From Gracilaria gracilis (taxonomy: Eukaryota; Rhodophyta; Florideophyceae; Gracilariales; Gracilariaceae), in the NCBI GenBank assembly GCA_030374805.1, contig JARGSG010000004.1:868001-932000 (forward strand): 64,000 bases of DNA, written 5' to 3'. The translations under genes were made by a program, and so were the position numbers. Shown in pieces: positions 54,056-64,000 of this stretch. Positions within the stretch are counted from its first letter, which is position 1; each line of letters begins with the position of its first letter. Under the pieces are notes generated by a model. The model was not told where the DNA came from. It searched no databases and worked only from the letters and a program-made list of their open reading frames with translations.

Positions 54056-55380
54056 GCACATTCACAACAGTTACGCAACCACATATGGACCATTTCACCA
54101 ATATCTGAATGCCGTCTGCCATGTATCCTAATGGAAGAGAATGGGGAGTATAATCGTTGCTCTGCCAGGACCTTTCTGTCGTAGATTTGGACACCTCGTT
54201 CTAGTGCTGGTACTAACCAACAATGAAACTTGATGAGCAATGGAAGATGTTCTCAGCATTCCCAATGGGAGCTTCCACTCGAGGAATAGGCAATCTCAAC
54301 AAGCTTTCTCGGCAGTCTGGCACATATTACTGGGCTTCACACTCGTCTCGACCCCGTTCTAGTGCTCCAAGATATCCTGGCAGGGAAAATGTGCCCATGC
54401 GGGAACGTCTGCCATTCCTGCCGACACATTGCGGCACCAATAAATCTCAACTTCTTAAATACGATGCAACGCGGGGTACAGGAATCTAAACGTGGCACGA
54501 GGCAGCCGCATACTACAATATGAGTTTCTTATTCACTATACACGGCGGCCACATCCATGGAGAAGGATATCGATGGCAGCTGAGAGTCGTCCTGAACGTA
54601 GCGACAGAGAGAGTGTGGTTCCAAGATCACATGGATCACCAATGAAGCGCCATTATACACGCAGCTGAACACAACTTTGACGAGCTCGGAAACTCTGGTG
54701 TGACAGCAAATCATTCAGCACATGATTGTGCTGCGCCCAGAGTTAGATTTCAGACAGCGTGGGCAGTTGAGATATGAGCATATCGATGGGTACACATGAT
54801 GTCTTCGGCCTCGCCTCTGGTACCAGAGATGAACAAAATAGGCGCATTGTGCGACATCTGAGCTCGTAAAGGATCACACAGATGGTAGATTTGATCATGG
54901 TCAGGCTCTACAACGAGGTCGGACACCAACAGCTTGTAGTAGAGGGTACGAACTGCACATTTGAGCACCAGCAGCTTATTGAGCAAGCGCTGGGCGGTGA
55001 TTTCCTCGCTTGGACCGCCTCCAGCTGGGTCTGATGATAGAAGAGCGTGCGTTGAATGGCAAGGAGAAAGCAAGAATGTAGAAGAGCGGAAGCAGTAAGC
55101 TGAGCAATACCTATCGCAATCTTGAAATTCCAACTGTACCATTGTACCCTTGTAAGTGGAGCTCACAGGGGGCTCCAATAAAAAACGGTACATGTACTGG
55201 CTCTGCTGTTCCTCGGATAACCCTACAGGTATTCATTACTCTGTAAAGCACCTTGTAACATGCCACAGGTTTGTGGCATGTTACAAGGCCTTTCCCACAT
55301 ATAATCCCCTCGGCATACGGAGAGATTCCGTCGGAAAACATGCCGGTGTGGTCATAACAGACCGTCGTCAGCTCGGCGAT
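54056..55380. other. spacer with a perfect 17-bp hairpin
   Basis: No recognised gene. At 55,251-55,288 a perfect inverted repeat (CCTTGTAACATGCCACA, loop GGTT, then its reverse complement) lies inside an open frame leading into the next gene. It could be a transposon end, a recombination site or a foldback remnant. Confidence 0.5.
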
Positions 55381-56280
55381 ATGTCTGGTAGGTATCGGGA
55401 GATTACTCTTCCAGACGATTCGAACTGCTCTTTGAAGAAATTAATGGTACCATGCACGACCAAGTTCATATCTATAAGAGAGTCATATGCCCCAGACACG
55501 CATCGAAATGTTAAACATATACACTTTGTGAGGGGAAGGAAAGATAATCTGGCAAAGCCACCCTCGACGCCCCGTGCCTCTAGTGATTCATTGAGGAAAA
55601 AAATCTGGCGCGAATGTGAACAGAACCGGAAAAGAGAAAATAGAAGCCAACGGAGGCGATATAAGATCGAGCGTGTTTCCGAATCATCGGCAATGAAAAA
55701 GAAGCGTCTTGACAGGCGACGTGCGTGGTATGCGGAAGACGCTAAGAGAAAAAGAGAATTACGATCAAACAATAGTTGCTCTGAGAACAGCTCGATCATA
55801 AATACAAGCAGCTCATCCCACTATACACCCTCTCCCGTGCCAAGTACTGTTGAGGTATTATCAGGTGATGGTGAATTTTCCAACTCCTCTCCGGTTCTTT
55901 CAGGCCATTTGATGAGCACGAGCGAGGAATCAAGGAACCATGATGAGCTCAAAACTACGGTCTCAAGCAAGCATTTGGAACACGCCAATTATGTGTATGA
56001 ATTGCAAGTCCAGGAAAGGCTTGTGCGTGTATATAACCACTTCTTGACACCAGCAAAGACCACACCGGCATCCGATGATATAGTCATTCGTGTTACACAT
56101 GATTCTGATCTTGCCACTATTGTAAGAACATCAGAAGTTTGGATTTCGGATTCCGAACATGTAACCAGTGGATTAAAATCTCCTCCAAAGGCCCGCGCCG
56201 CAAAATCAGCATCACCGCATCCAGTGCGGGGAATGAAGTGCCCTAGAAAATCCATTCCTCCACCACACAAACTCCAGTGA
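55381..56280 (+). CDS. basic-region protein of unknown family
   Basis: About 299 codons from ATG 55,381; the frame is open further upstream (to 55,156, no better start). Residues 60-125 are extremely basic with a bZIP- or nuclear-localisation-like look (RKKIWRECEQNRKRENRSQ, KKKRLDRRRAWYAEDAKRK). The middle is Ser/Pro-rich, followed by a short helical part (YVYELQVQERLVRVYN). It ends PPPHKLQ. It could be a DNA-binding accessory gene of the tnp2 transposon or an unrelated host gene. It is on the same strand as the transposase and 1.3 kb downstream. Confidence 0.5.
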   Translation: MSGRYREITLPDDSNCSLKKLMVPCTTKFISIRESYAPDTHRNVKHIHFVRGRKDNLAKPPSTPRASSDSLRKKIWRECEQNRKRENRSQRRRYKIERVSESSAMKKKRLDRRRAWYAEDAKRKRELRSNNSCSENSSIINTSSSSHYTPSPVPSTVEVLSGDGEFSNSSPVLSGHLMSTSEESRNHDELKTTVSSKHLEHANYVYELQVQERLVRVYNHFLTPAKTTPASDDIVIRVTHDSDLATIVRTSEVWISDSEHVTSGLKSPPKARAAKSASPHPVRGMKCPRKSIPPPHKLQ

Positions 56281-57515
56281 TATGGGGAGTAGATGGATTA
56301 TAAAACTCAATGGTGTGTATCCTACATCGCCATACTTTCCCTCCTGGCTACGTGTCTTTTTCGTGTATCTTGAACAACGACATAAGATGGGTACCGTACA
56401 GAAAAACCACACTTCTGCCTCATTACATAGTGGAACTGCCTTCCTTTCTCACAACCATTCATTAAAATTGTTTTAGCTGCCAATACCATCTGCTCGTTTG
56501 GCCCCCATCTTGAAACAAGAAGCAGCGCCCTGCTATGAAAAGTGAAAAAAGCATCAGGCTTCTCTCCCAACAGTAGCCCCAACACTTTGTCATGCTCATG
56601 TGCCACGTCCAAATACACAAAAGGCATATCCCTTCCAGACACGCTCTTCCAGATGAGCAGACCCTCACTCATGCTTCGGATGGGCGTTAACAACACTATA
56701 TAACTCCAGATTAAACTTGGGGCGTGACAGATTGTCGACAATGATGAAATCATGGCCCATCACACTGAAGTGCTAAGTTGTAGCCCAGTCACACAATCCA
56801 TTACCTTAAAACACGATGATCTCCTTCCTCTCCACAAATTTCACGCCCATAAGTCGACGCGGATATAAGCAACGAAAGCGCACCATCTCGTACGGAGCAT
56901 CGACGTATTGATACAAGCGGTGCATTAATGCGTATGCCACAGAACAACGAGCGCGATTGAGACCCACAAAACATAGATGACGAAACAGAAGTGACGAAAA
57001 CCATGTGTGGAACAAAACACAGCGAGGAACAGTAATGAAGGAACAGTAATGACGAAGGTGGTGCGTTTGGCTCCACGGTCGTAGAGCTCGGCTCTAAAAC
57101 GTTGAGCATTCGAAGCGCACGCGCGACTCACGGCTGCTGCGAGGCGTGCAAAGCGGCGGTAGGTGATGGCGCAGCAGCATATATTACTTTTGGCGCGACT
57201 CAATATGGCCTCCATGTGCATCGCCGGGATGTGAAAACGGCTGATTGGAGCGATTGGAGATGAGTTCGATTTGATGCATGGCAATTCCAAACTTGCCGTC
57301 TCGTGTACGGCTTCTCCGAAACCCATCATGATGCGATGGTCTTTTCTACGCTCAAATCCCCGCAGGCAGTGTATGTAGGAAGAGTATCGGTAGAGATACA
57401 CAGCTTGATCTACTCGCCTTATCGTCGAACTCTACAGCGTCCTTGAGCCCTCTTTGCTCGTTAGCCTTTGTTTTGACTTCTTTAAAACAGATCTTTGCGC
57501 AGCGCCATAGACGTC
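56281..57515. other. spacer with short unassigned frames
   Basis: Frames up to about 158 codons on the - strand carry no recognisable motifs. The stretch may include the 3' flank of a decayed gene at 57.5 kb. Confidence 0.35.
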
Positions 57516-58397
57516 TCACGTACTATCAGCACGTGTGCTATTACCTGCGTCGGCAGTAACTGCACGCATTGTGGAGCTGCGCTGCCGCTCGCCGCGCGCG
57601 TTGCCTCTCGCTGCTAGGGTCCAAACTGATGCCGTCGTACTTAGCGTAGCGCGCGTTGTCGTCAGTGTGTGTACGAAGTGCATCGTTGATCGCTCGGGAT
57701 AGAAGTACACGTTCGTCAACGCCAGCGAAGCGTTTTCGAATCGTTTGGTCACATGCTCGTTCCAGACATTCATCAGCGAACAGCTAAGTAGGCTCAGTAG
57801 CAGCGCGTCTTATACGTAAGCGTGGAGGTGAACTCGACCTTTCCACTAATCAAAGTGCGCCACAATCATATTCAACATCGTACGAACATCAGTATCCATG
57901 GGGAAACAGTAGACGTGAGCCCGCGCACAAATTACAGCATGAGCGCGCTTATCACAGCAGCGTCGCTATTCTAGAGCTTAATAGAGCACGGGTCACCCAA
58001 ACCACCACCAGAATATGAGTGCCTTGTTGAAGCAGTAAAGCGCGCCCAGCGCCAATATATGGCAGCCCAGCCTGTAGGTGCTCTCCTCTCGCACGCAAGC
58101 GTACACGGCTCGCACGCTGCGCTGATAGCAACAGATGAACGCCGTGCTTAGTGCTAACTTGATTAGCTGTCCCAGCGCCAGCGAAATCTGCGACGAGAAC
58201 GTGTACTGGACGCCCCTGTGCGCCAGCTTCAGCCCCACCAATGCAAAACAGCTGCATGCGTACCAGATATGGTACGACACCAGCTTCACGCGCACGCCGT
58301 AATCCACGCGTTCCACCGATTCTAGCCGCCCACGCGATGGCGACGGCGACAGTGACGACCGCGTCATGTCGTCGGCAATGGCGGCAATGTTGCGCAT
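57516..58397 (-). pseudogene. nucleotide-sugar-transporter-like remnant
   Basis: Two separated - strand frames look like the first and a later part of an SLC35A-type transporter. The upstream one (57,993-58,397) begins with a short soluble N-terminus, then membrane segments with VKLVSYHIWYACSCFALVG, TFSSQISLALGQLIKLALS and LGALYCFNKALIF. The later one (57,516-57,773) starts MNVWNEHVTKRFENASLAL then TNVYFY, the x-N-E-x-x-x-K ... SL-x-x-x-N block of such transporters. Stops lie between. Intact members carry nucleotide sugars into the Golgi for polysaccharide synthesis. The call is inference from hydrophobicity and short motifs; an intron-containing partial gene is an alternative. Confidence 0.4.
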
Positions 58398-58529
58398 GTG
58401 CTCGCCGCCACCATCCGCACGCTCAGCCCGCGGTATGCTTGACCATCTGTTCTGCGGCGCGCGTGCGCATCGAATCTACGCTTGCGGTGTAGCCCGCGGA
58501 TAATCGGTGGTACGGCGGCGCGTATTGTG

Positions 58530-58870
58530 GAGACAGTCGAACCGCTGAATGCGCGGAGGGCATGCGGAGGCACGCATGGTGGCTGCAGGTAAACGACAAA
58601 GTGCGCGCGGCAGCCCGCTGACGGCGTTGGTCGAACGGCGGAGTGCAGGAGGCAGCGCACAAGGCGGCGACGGTTGAGCGACAGAGTGCGCGCGTCGGCG
58701 CCCATGGTGGCGGCAGTCGAACGTTAAATTGCAAGCGGCAACCCGCATGGCCGTGGTGGTCCAACGACGGAGTACGAGCGGCGGCGCGCATGGAGGCGGC
58801 GTTCTAGCGGCAGAGTGCGCGCAGCGGGCGCAGCGATGAGCATGACTGGGGCGGTCGAACGGCAGCGTGC
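58530..58870. repeat. GC-rich minisatellite, period about 43 bp
   Basis: About eight diverged units around GGCGGCAGTCGAACGGCAGAG, spaced 42-53 bp. Long - strand frames with repeated ALRRST/CAPP peptides here follow from the repeat and are not supported as genes. Confidence 0.6.
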
Positions 58871-59699
58871 TTTCGGCGCGCACGACGTCCTCGGCGTGAG
58901 CAGCGGGCTGAGTATGCAGACTGTGCCAAGTTTGCGCTCTGCACTGCAGAGGCGCCCACGTATTGATATTTGCCACGCGCTTTCTTTGCCGGGCGCAGCA
59001 GATGTAATGGGTGGCGGCGCTCGTTCCAAAATCTGCCAAATTGCTAGTTATGAGAGATTGCAGCGCCGCGATCTGGCGCGTGCAATTGAGTCAGGCGCTC
59101 ATTAATTTCCGAGCCGGAGCCACGCCGCGCCACACGTGGCCACACACGTGGCAAGCTAGTCTTTCGTTCCGTGGATTCGTGCTTGCTCGCACGACTGCGT
59201 ACTGTTTGAACGCAGTGATGCTACGAATTGCATGCAGCGCCTTCGCGATCCACCTCCAGAGCCACCGCGCCACGTCACCGTTTTCATTCGACGCCTCTTT
59301 TCTATTTTCACAAAGCGCTCTGGTACAGATGAGCGCCACCTTCTTCATTTTTGCCTCCGCCACTGTCGGAGGATGCCTGTCCCCCAACCCCGGCTTTCAC
59401 CACCACATTTTAAAGCTGACACAATGGGCGCGTTTTGCTCAGATTATCTCCAAGGTTTCACTTGACCTCATGTCTGTTTGCTTGTGAATGATTGTGAGCT
59501 CGCCACATGGCTGCGCCACACCACGAGCTGGTTTGATTCTCGCTCGTCGAGAGCAGCCGTAAGTTTCCTTACTTAAAAGCCCTTTACCCCCGTCCATGCT
59601 TTCTCCCAGGCTCGGAAGCTCACAGTAACCTGCAGCACGCTGCACTCCTCTCGACGAGATTGAGAACAACTTGGGACAAATCATTCCTCTTCATCATGT

Positions 59700-60330
59700 G
59701 AATCGCCATCGTCGTGTCATTCTTGGTTGTTCTGGCATGCACCTTCGCTCAAGGCAGTGACAAACTACTTCGTCATTCAATGTGGTTCAGAGGGGCCCAG
59801 ATGCATTCCGTGGACAGCCGGATCCTCACGGGTATGTATTCCGTACAGATGGATGAGTGCTCAACCGCAATCGTGCCGACAAGCTGCTTGTAAGTACTGC
59901 AACGTTGGAAGTCGTCGTTTTGATGTGTCTATGTGCCGTCGACTGGCAATATTCAAGAACTGTTTCAATTTCGTCGCTCCTACACGACAGGCCCCTACGC
60001 CAGCTCCCCCTGTACCATGACTGAGCCCTGCTGCACCTGCTCCGCCTGTGCTGAGACCTAGTGCCTCTTGTGCGTACAGAGTACAGGGCGATAAAAGTTT
60101 CGTTCCCGCATGGAGTCTGCCAGGTGCGCCTGGCTGGAACAAGAACGGTGACGGGTCGATGAGTTACAAGCCGGGTGGCAGTGGTGGCATTGACCGACAA
60201 GGCTCGATAAAGGTGTGCATCAACATCAACGTAAAGACTGGCCGCCAGTACTACTTCACTAACGGAACGCGGCGGAATATAGCGCACGTTTTTGACTCAG
60301 AAAGTGTACGTGTAGACACCAATGGGTAAA
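59700..60330 (+). pseudogene. possible decayed secreted Cys-containing protein
   Basis: An ATG followed directly by TGA (59,697-59,702) sits before a good signal-peptide-like frame (IAIVVSFLVVLACTFAQGS). A neighbouring frame has CKYCNVGSRRFDVSMC, and a third (60,048-60,329) has GWNKNGDGSMSYKPGGSGG and VCININVKTGRQYYF. Read together, the frames suggest one small extracellular protein broken by a stop in codon 2 and frameshifts. No family recognised. Confidence 0.3.
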
Positions 60331-62946
60331 CAGCTGAGGCAAACTGTCCATGAAAACGACAGGCCTATGACCTACACTGAGTGTCACTGTACATCTTAAC
60401 TTCAAACGGAAGTACGAAGGTCTGCACCCTACGCAATTTAACAGCGAACTGGGACTGGTTCGAACCGCTCAGGGACTTACGCCGCATATGAAAGAATATA
60501 TCATACGCTGTACAGATTCCACGTTCACTCTAGACCGAAGAACGTCTTGTCGTATCACGCTAGGGGTATTGTGCAGTCGTTTGTGTAATGTCAAACCGTA
60601 TATGTGCTTTATGTGAACCTATAGGCCCGATGGCCCGCAGCAAGAAGACGCTGTCGAAGGCTGTTTAGGTACGCATCATGGCGGTAGGCGAGCGCAGACA
60701 GGGCAATAAACAGCTCAACAGGCCGCAAGCGAGGAAATTCTGTCAGGGACTTCTAAGATTCGTTGCCGTCCAGTATAGTAAATTCTGAAGCCGCAGAGTC
60801 CTGAATTATGGAGTATTACGCAGCCCGGAGGAGGTGTGAGAGTCCGTTCGCCAAAATGAACTGGAACGCTTGCAGCAGCCGAATGCTTCGGAGTACGACG
60901 GACTGCAACTGCCACTAAACGCCACGTTGGGAACGGATGCAGATTTATAATCCTTAAAAGAAACGATGCATGGAGAGCACACTGCCCCCTGATGTCGAAC
61001 GGTCTAGCACAGAAGAACTTTCTGCAGTAGCGAGAAGCTGTGCGGGACTGGCGTCCAGAAGACGCTGGACTGCATGCAGGGGCGAAGAGCTGTAGAGTCC
61101 AGTGAACTGCAGGCAGCAGACGGGACCCACGACTTTCTTTGCTCAACGTTGGCAGTACTTCGTGGTAGAGGACATCGCGGTGGTCACGACAGAAAGCCAT
61201 TTGGAGGCCCTGAGACTTCAAGGTGTGGCAATGGCTACCCGAAGAGTTCCGCAAGAATTGAAGGCCGTGATGGTCCACGATTTTTCTTCAATGGCTTCTT
61301 AAGCCAGCGGAAATAGCGGAGCTGCAGCAGGAAATTCTGCACGCTAACCCGGCGGAGAAGTATCACCATGCTACACTGAGAGCACCCAGGAGCGGGAACC
61401 GGTCGTGAAGATATCGTATACATCATCAGTTGCATCGGTAGCCATGGCTTGTCCCCGCTGGTGCGGAACAGGTTTGAAGCAGTTGAATGGGAAACAGTAG
61501 TCGTGCCTACGATGCAGAAATTGAACGGGAGCTGGTTGGATGTGAAGCATCAGCTTTTCCGATGCCAGAGTTGCTAACAGCTCAGAAGGTGCTGAATGGA
61601 AATCAAAAACCCTACCCTCTACGAAGACGTAGACAGTTTTACATGGAATTGCATCGAACAACTTTACACAGCTGGATACGAAGCAAGATTCGTCAAGTTA
61701 AGAAGGGATGCAGCAATCGGATAGGAGTTTGGTTGGTTTCACATTCTGGTTTGGATGCCGTGGCAAAGCGTACCCGCCGGCAAGATGCTGACGGCGTGCG
61801 CTGACGAGGAATGCAGAATGGAATAGTTGATCGCCGATAACAGGCAACTTAAAACCTTATGGTAAAATGAAGCCACCAATCACTTTCAAGTACAAATAAA
61901 TGGGGGAAAGCACGTAGCAGTTCAGTGCAGGAAAATGTGCTGGCCACCATTACTGCTCTTTCTTGAATGACAAATACTTGGGAAGAATTTCTCATGGAGG
62001 CAGTGTTGACCGACCTGAAAAAGTCGTCAGATCAGCAGTGGAAGCGCGATAGGTGCTACGCAGCTAGCGTTGTAGCGCTCAACTGGGAAATACAACCCTT
62101 GCAGGTTTGAATGCAGACTCAACCCATCTGCCACCAACAAACGTAGGTGGCAGAGATACCCTACTTTATAAAGAATTCCAGACTCTCAACAGGAGATCTG
62201 GGGGCATCCGCATGCAACGGCGGACTCTCTCTGGTGCCCAATCACTCGCCTTCGTCTATCTTCTTTCTCACAGCGCGAGAGCGCGGCAAATCGAGCCAAG
62301 ACGGACCCACAGTACCTTGGTGGGATACTTTGGATCGTTCTGATTGTTCTTGTTGCAAGTGAACAAGTCGGGCCAGGGAGATGGGTTCATGAGTGTGCAA
62401 TTCCAAGCTTACTTGAAGGGAAACAAGTTTAAAGAATCTGGCTCTTGCAAAAGATCGTATCTTAGGCGTTTATGGGAGAGCATCAAACAGATATTCCAGT
62501 GCTCAAAGCAGATCCATAGAAAGGGCAAGTGGGACTTTTCATGGTTTCCGTGGACCATCAATTGGAGAAGAGCTTTGTACTACAGATGAAACATGGTAGA
62601 AACGAAAATATTAGCGGTTATCTATGTGCTAGTGAACCCGGCAAAGATATTGTTGGTCAATGCATTGATGGTTATGTTTATTGCTGGATTGTGCTACGTA
62701 GTGCGGTATCGCAAGCAGTTGCACATCAAAAAGGCCTTGAAGGCACACCTACGGGTGGAAGCATAATGTTCTTTGCATTTGAATTGAGTATGCTGCCTAC
62801 AATGGTGGTGTATCGGTCTCGTCCAGTGTATCGGTCTTTACTGTCGTAATAACTCACGAAGGTGCAAGACTTACGCATCGGTATCTAGGGACCGCTACAC
62901 GGTACTCTCGGTAACCAAGGGTAGATAGCATGGTTGCACCAGCTTT
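60331..62946. other. unassigned region with overlapping short frames
   Basis: Short frames on both strands (for example 61,102-61,302 +, 61,487-61,804 + and 62,529-62,849 +) look like broken pieces of coding sequence, but none shows a motif I can name. Confidence 0.3.
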
Positions 62947-63721
62947 GTGCTTCGAAAACCCTCAGGTTTTCTACTACTACCGGTACCGTGTACATTTATA
63001 GATGGCATGAAGGCCAACAAGTTCTATTGTGGAACAAGAGATTACCAAAACGACAGAATTGAGCATCGCCTAGCTGGTGCAGGGTTCAAGAAAAAGGCAT
63101 TTAGCTATCACGCACTTCTAAATGCGGATGTTCGCATTTTGTCGAAGAGTTTATACCTCCCAGAGCCCCAATCCAGGCTGAATCAAAGCTTTTGGAAGTA
63201 CGTGCAATTGCGCAAACGCCCTTGAGAAACTCAGGTTGGCTTTCTGTGTTCCTCGCCAACTCTATTGACATGGAAGAGGAAGAAATAGCCGTTTCCAGTC
63301 AGCTAGCTTTTTTTGATGAAGCGAAAGGCGGTGATGCTGTCTTCATCACACAACGACGAGAGGAACGCGATCGGATTTTGAGAAACGTCCCACGATGGCT
63401 GCCACTGCGGAGTAAAGACCAATCAAAAGGCTCAGGGTCGAAAGCGATTACCTTGAAAAACAGGGCCGTATTGAAGATGCTCCTTTTTATCAGCCTCCCA
63501 CGCGTTTGAAAGCCTCTTCATATCACAGAAATTCAGAACACATCCGTTCCCTCCCCCAACCAATTACGTTCATACTTCAGGATAAGGATTCTCTTCATCT
63601 TTCAGTTCATTCCAACCATCAGATTAGTGCAACCCAAAGCGCTCCAGATTGGGGCGAAGGCAGGCCGAAAATGGCTTCGTTGGCGTGGCGCCGTGGGCGG
63701 GGTGATGTAGAGGAAGGTTGA
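62947..63721 (+). pseudogene. broken gene of unknown function
   Basis: Three consecutive + frames pass from one to the next. 62,947-63,225 has GMKANKFYCGTRDYQ and ALLNADVRILSKSLYLPEPQ. 63,192-63,509 has EEEEIAVSSQLAFFDEAKG and AVFITQRREERDRILR. A tail runs to 63,721. Residue composition looks like real protein, so a single gene with two frameshifts (or tiny introns) is likely. Not recognised. Confidence 0.35.
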
Positions 63722-64000
63722 GCAACGGCAAAAGGACATCTCTGCGGCTACGTGGAACTCATATCGACCATGTTTGCAACACGTGCAATGGTCCGGACCA
63801 CTGCAGGACACTATCAGTCATCATAAATATATTTCAAAAAATCGGCCCCTGCCACATGGCCTTGTGCCGGACCCATTTCGATCCCTCCCGTATGCAATTG
63901 GCCACTGTACGCTCCATTACAGGTACGGAATGGTCCAATTTTGATGCTTGTAGGGCACAGCAGCTTTTCTCCACCACTGTCTTCCATAGAGAAGCCACCC

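Noticed and set aside
58476..59039. 187-codon - strand frame with repeated CAPP/LRRST peptides
   Set aside because: Follows the 43-bp minisatellite; no homology beyond the repeat.
60450..60475. GGTTCGAACC resembling a tRNA T-arm (also near 7,806)
   Set aside because: No acceptor stem, anticodon arm or D-arm could be fitted around either.

Overview
The window looks like nuclear DNA of a eukaryote, most likely a multicellular red alga (Florideophyceae, Chondrus-like). That assignment is inference. It rests on intron-poor genes of mixed base composition, long gene-poor stretches, and a very dense load of nested LTR, tyrosine-recombinase (YR) and DNA transposons around a small cluster of secreted VWA-domain genes. 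No bacterial operon, rRNA, CRISPR array or credible tRNA was seen.

Layout. 0.7-3.5 kb: a decayed MULE/FAR1-type transposase. 5.2-8.5 kb: the 3' end of an old Ty3/Gypsy chromovirus (sense +), with chromodomain, an opposite-strand extra ORF, polypurine tract (PPT) and LTR remnant. 10.2-13.35 plus 24.87-25.7 kb: a DIRS-like YR retrotransposon (sense -), split by a complete 11.5-kb Ty3/Gypsy chromovirus (13,360-24,865, sense -; 852-bp LTRs; target duplication AGAAC). 25.93-26.45 kb: a palindrome-rich MITE. 28.5-34.3 kb: three paralogous secreted VWA genes, the best candidates for host genes. 34.9-35.4 kb: a second inverted-repeat element. 37.07-45.22 kb: a Ty1/Copia element with 135-bp LTRs and target duplication AGTAC; its 5' LTR is split by a 1.1-kb hAT-like nonautonomous element with an 8-bp target duplication. 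48.9-56.3 kb: a tnp2 (CMC/EnSpm-type) transposase with a divergent companion gene and a basic-region ORF. 57.5-63.7 kb: decayed gene fragments, including a nucleotide-sugar-transporter-like remnant, and a GC-rich minisatellite.

The most interesting signal is the extra ORF of the chromovirus family. It lies antisense to gag-pol between the chromodomain and the 3' LTR, and is conserved at protein level in two highly diverged copies in this window. Each copy has a TGA where the other keeps Trp, so the common ancestor had one ORF of roughly 600 codons. In both copies the element's PPT, read on the antisense strand, is a pyrimidine tract ending in CAG placed 20-40 nt before the first ATG of this ORF. 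It may therefore double as a 3' splice site or leader element.

The mobile elements are mostly broken: in-frame stops lie between the domains of the chromovirus pol, and there are frameshifts in the Copia and DIRS elements. The three VWA genes are intact, with signal peptides, complete MIDAS motifs and shared cysteines. Their products are probably secreted or cell-surface adhesion or matrix proteins.
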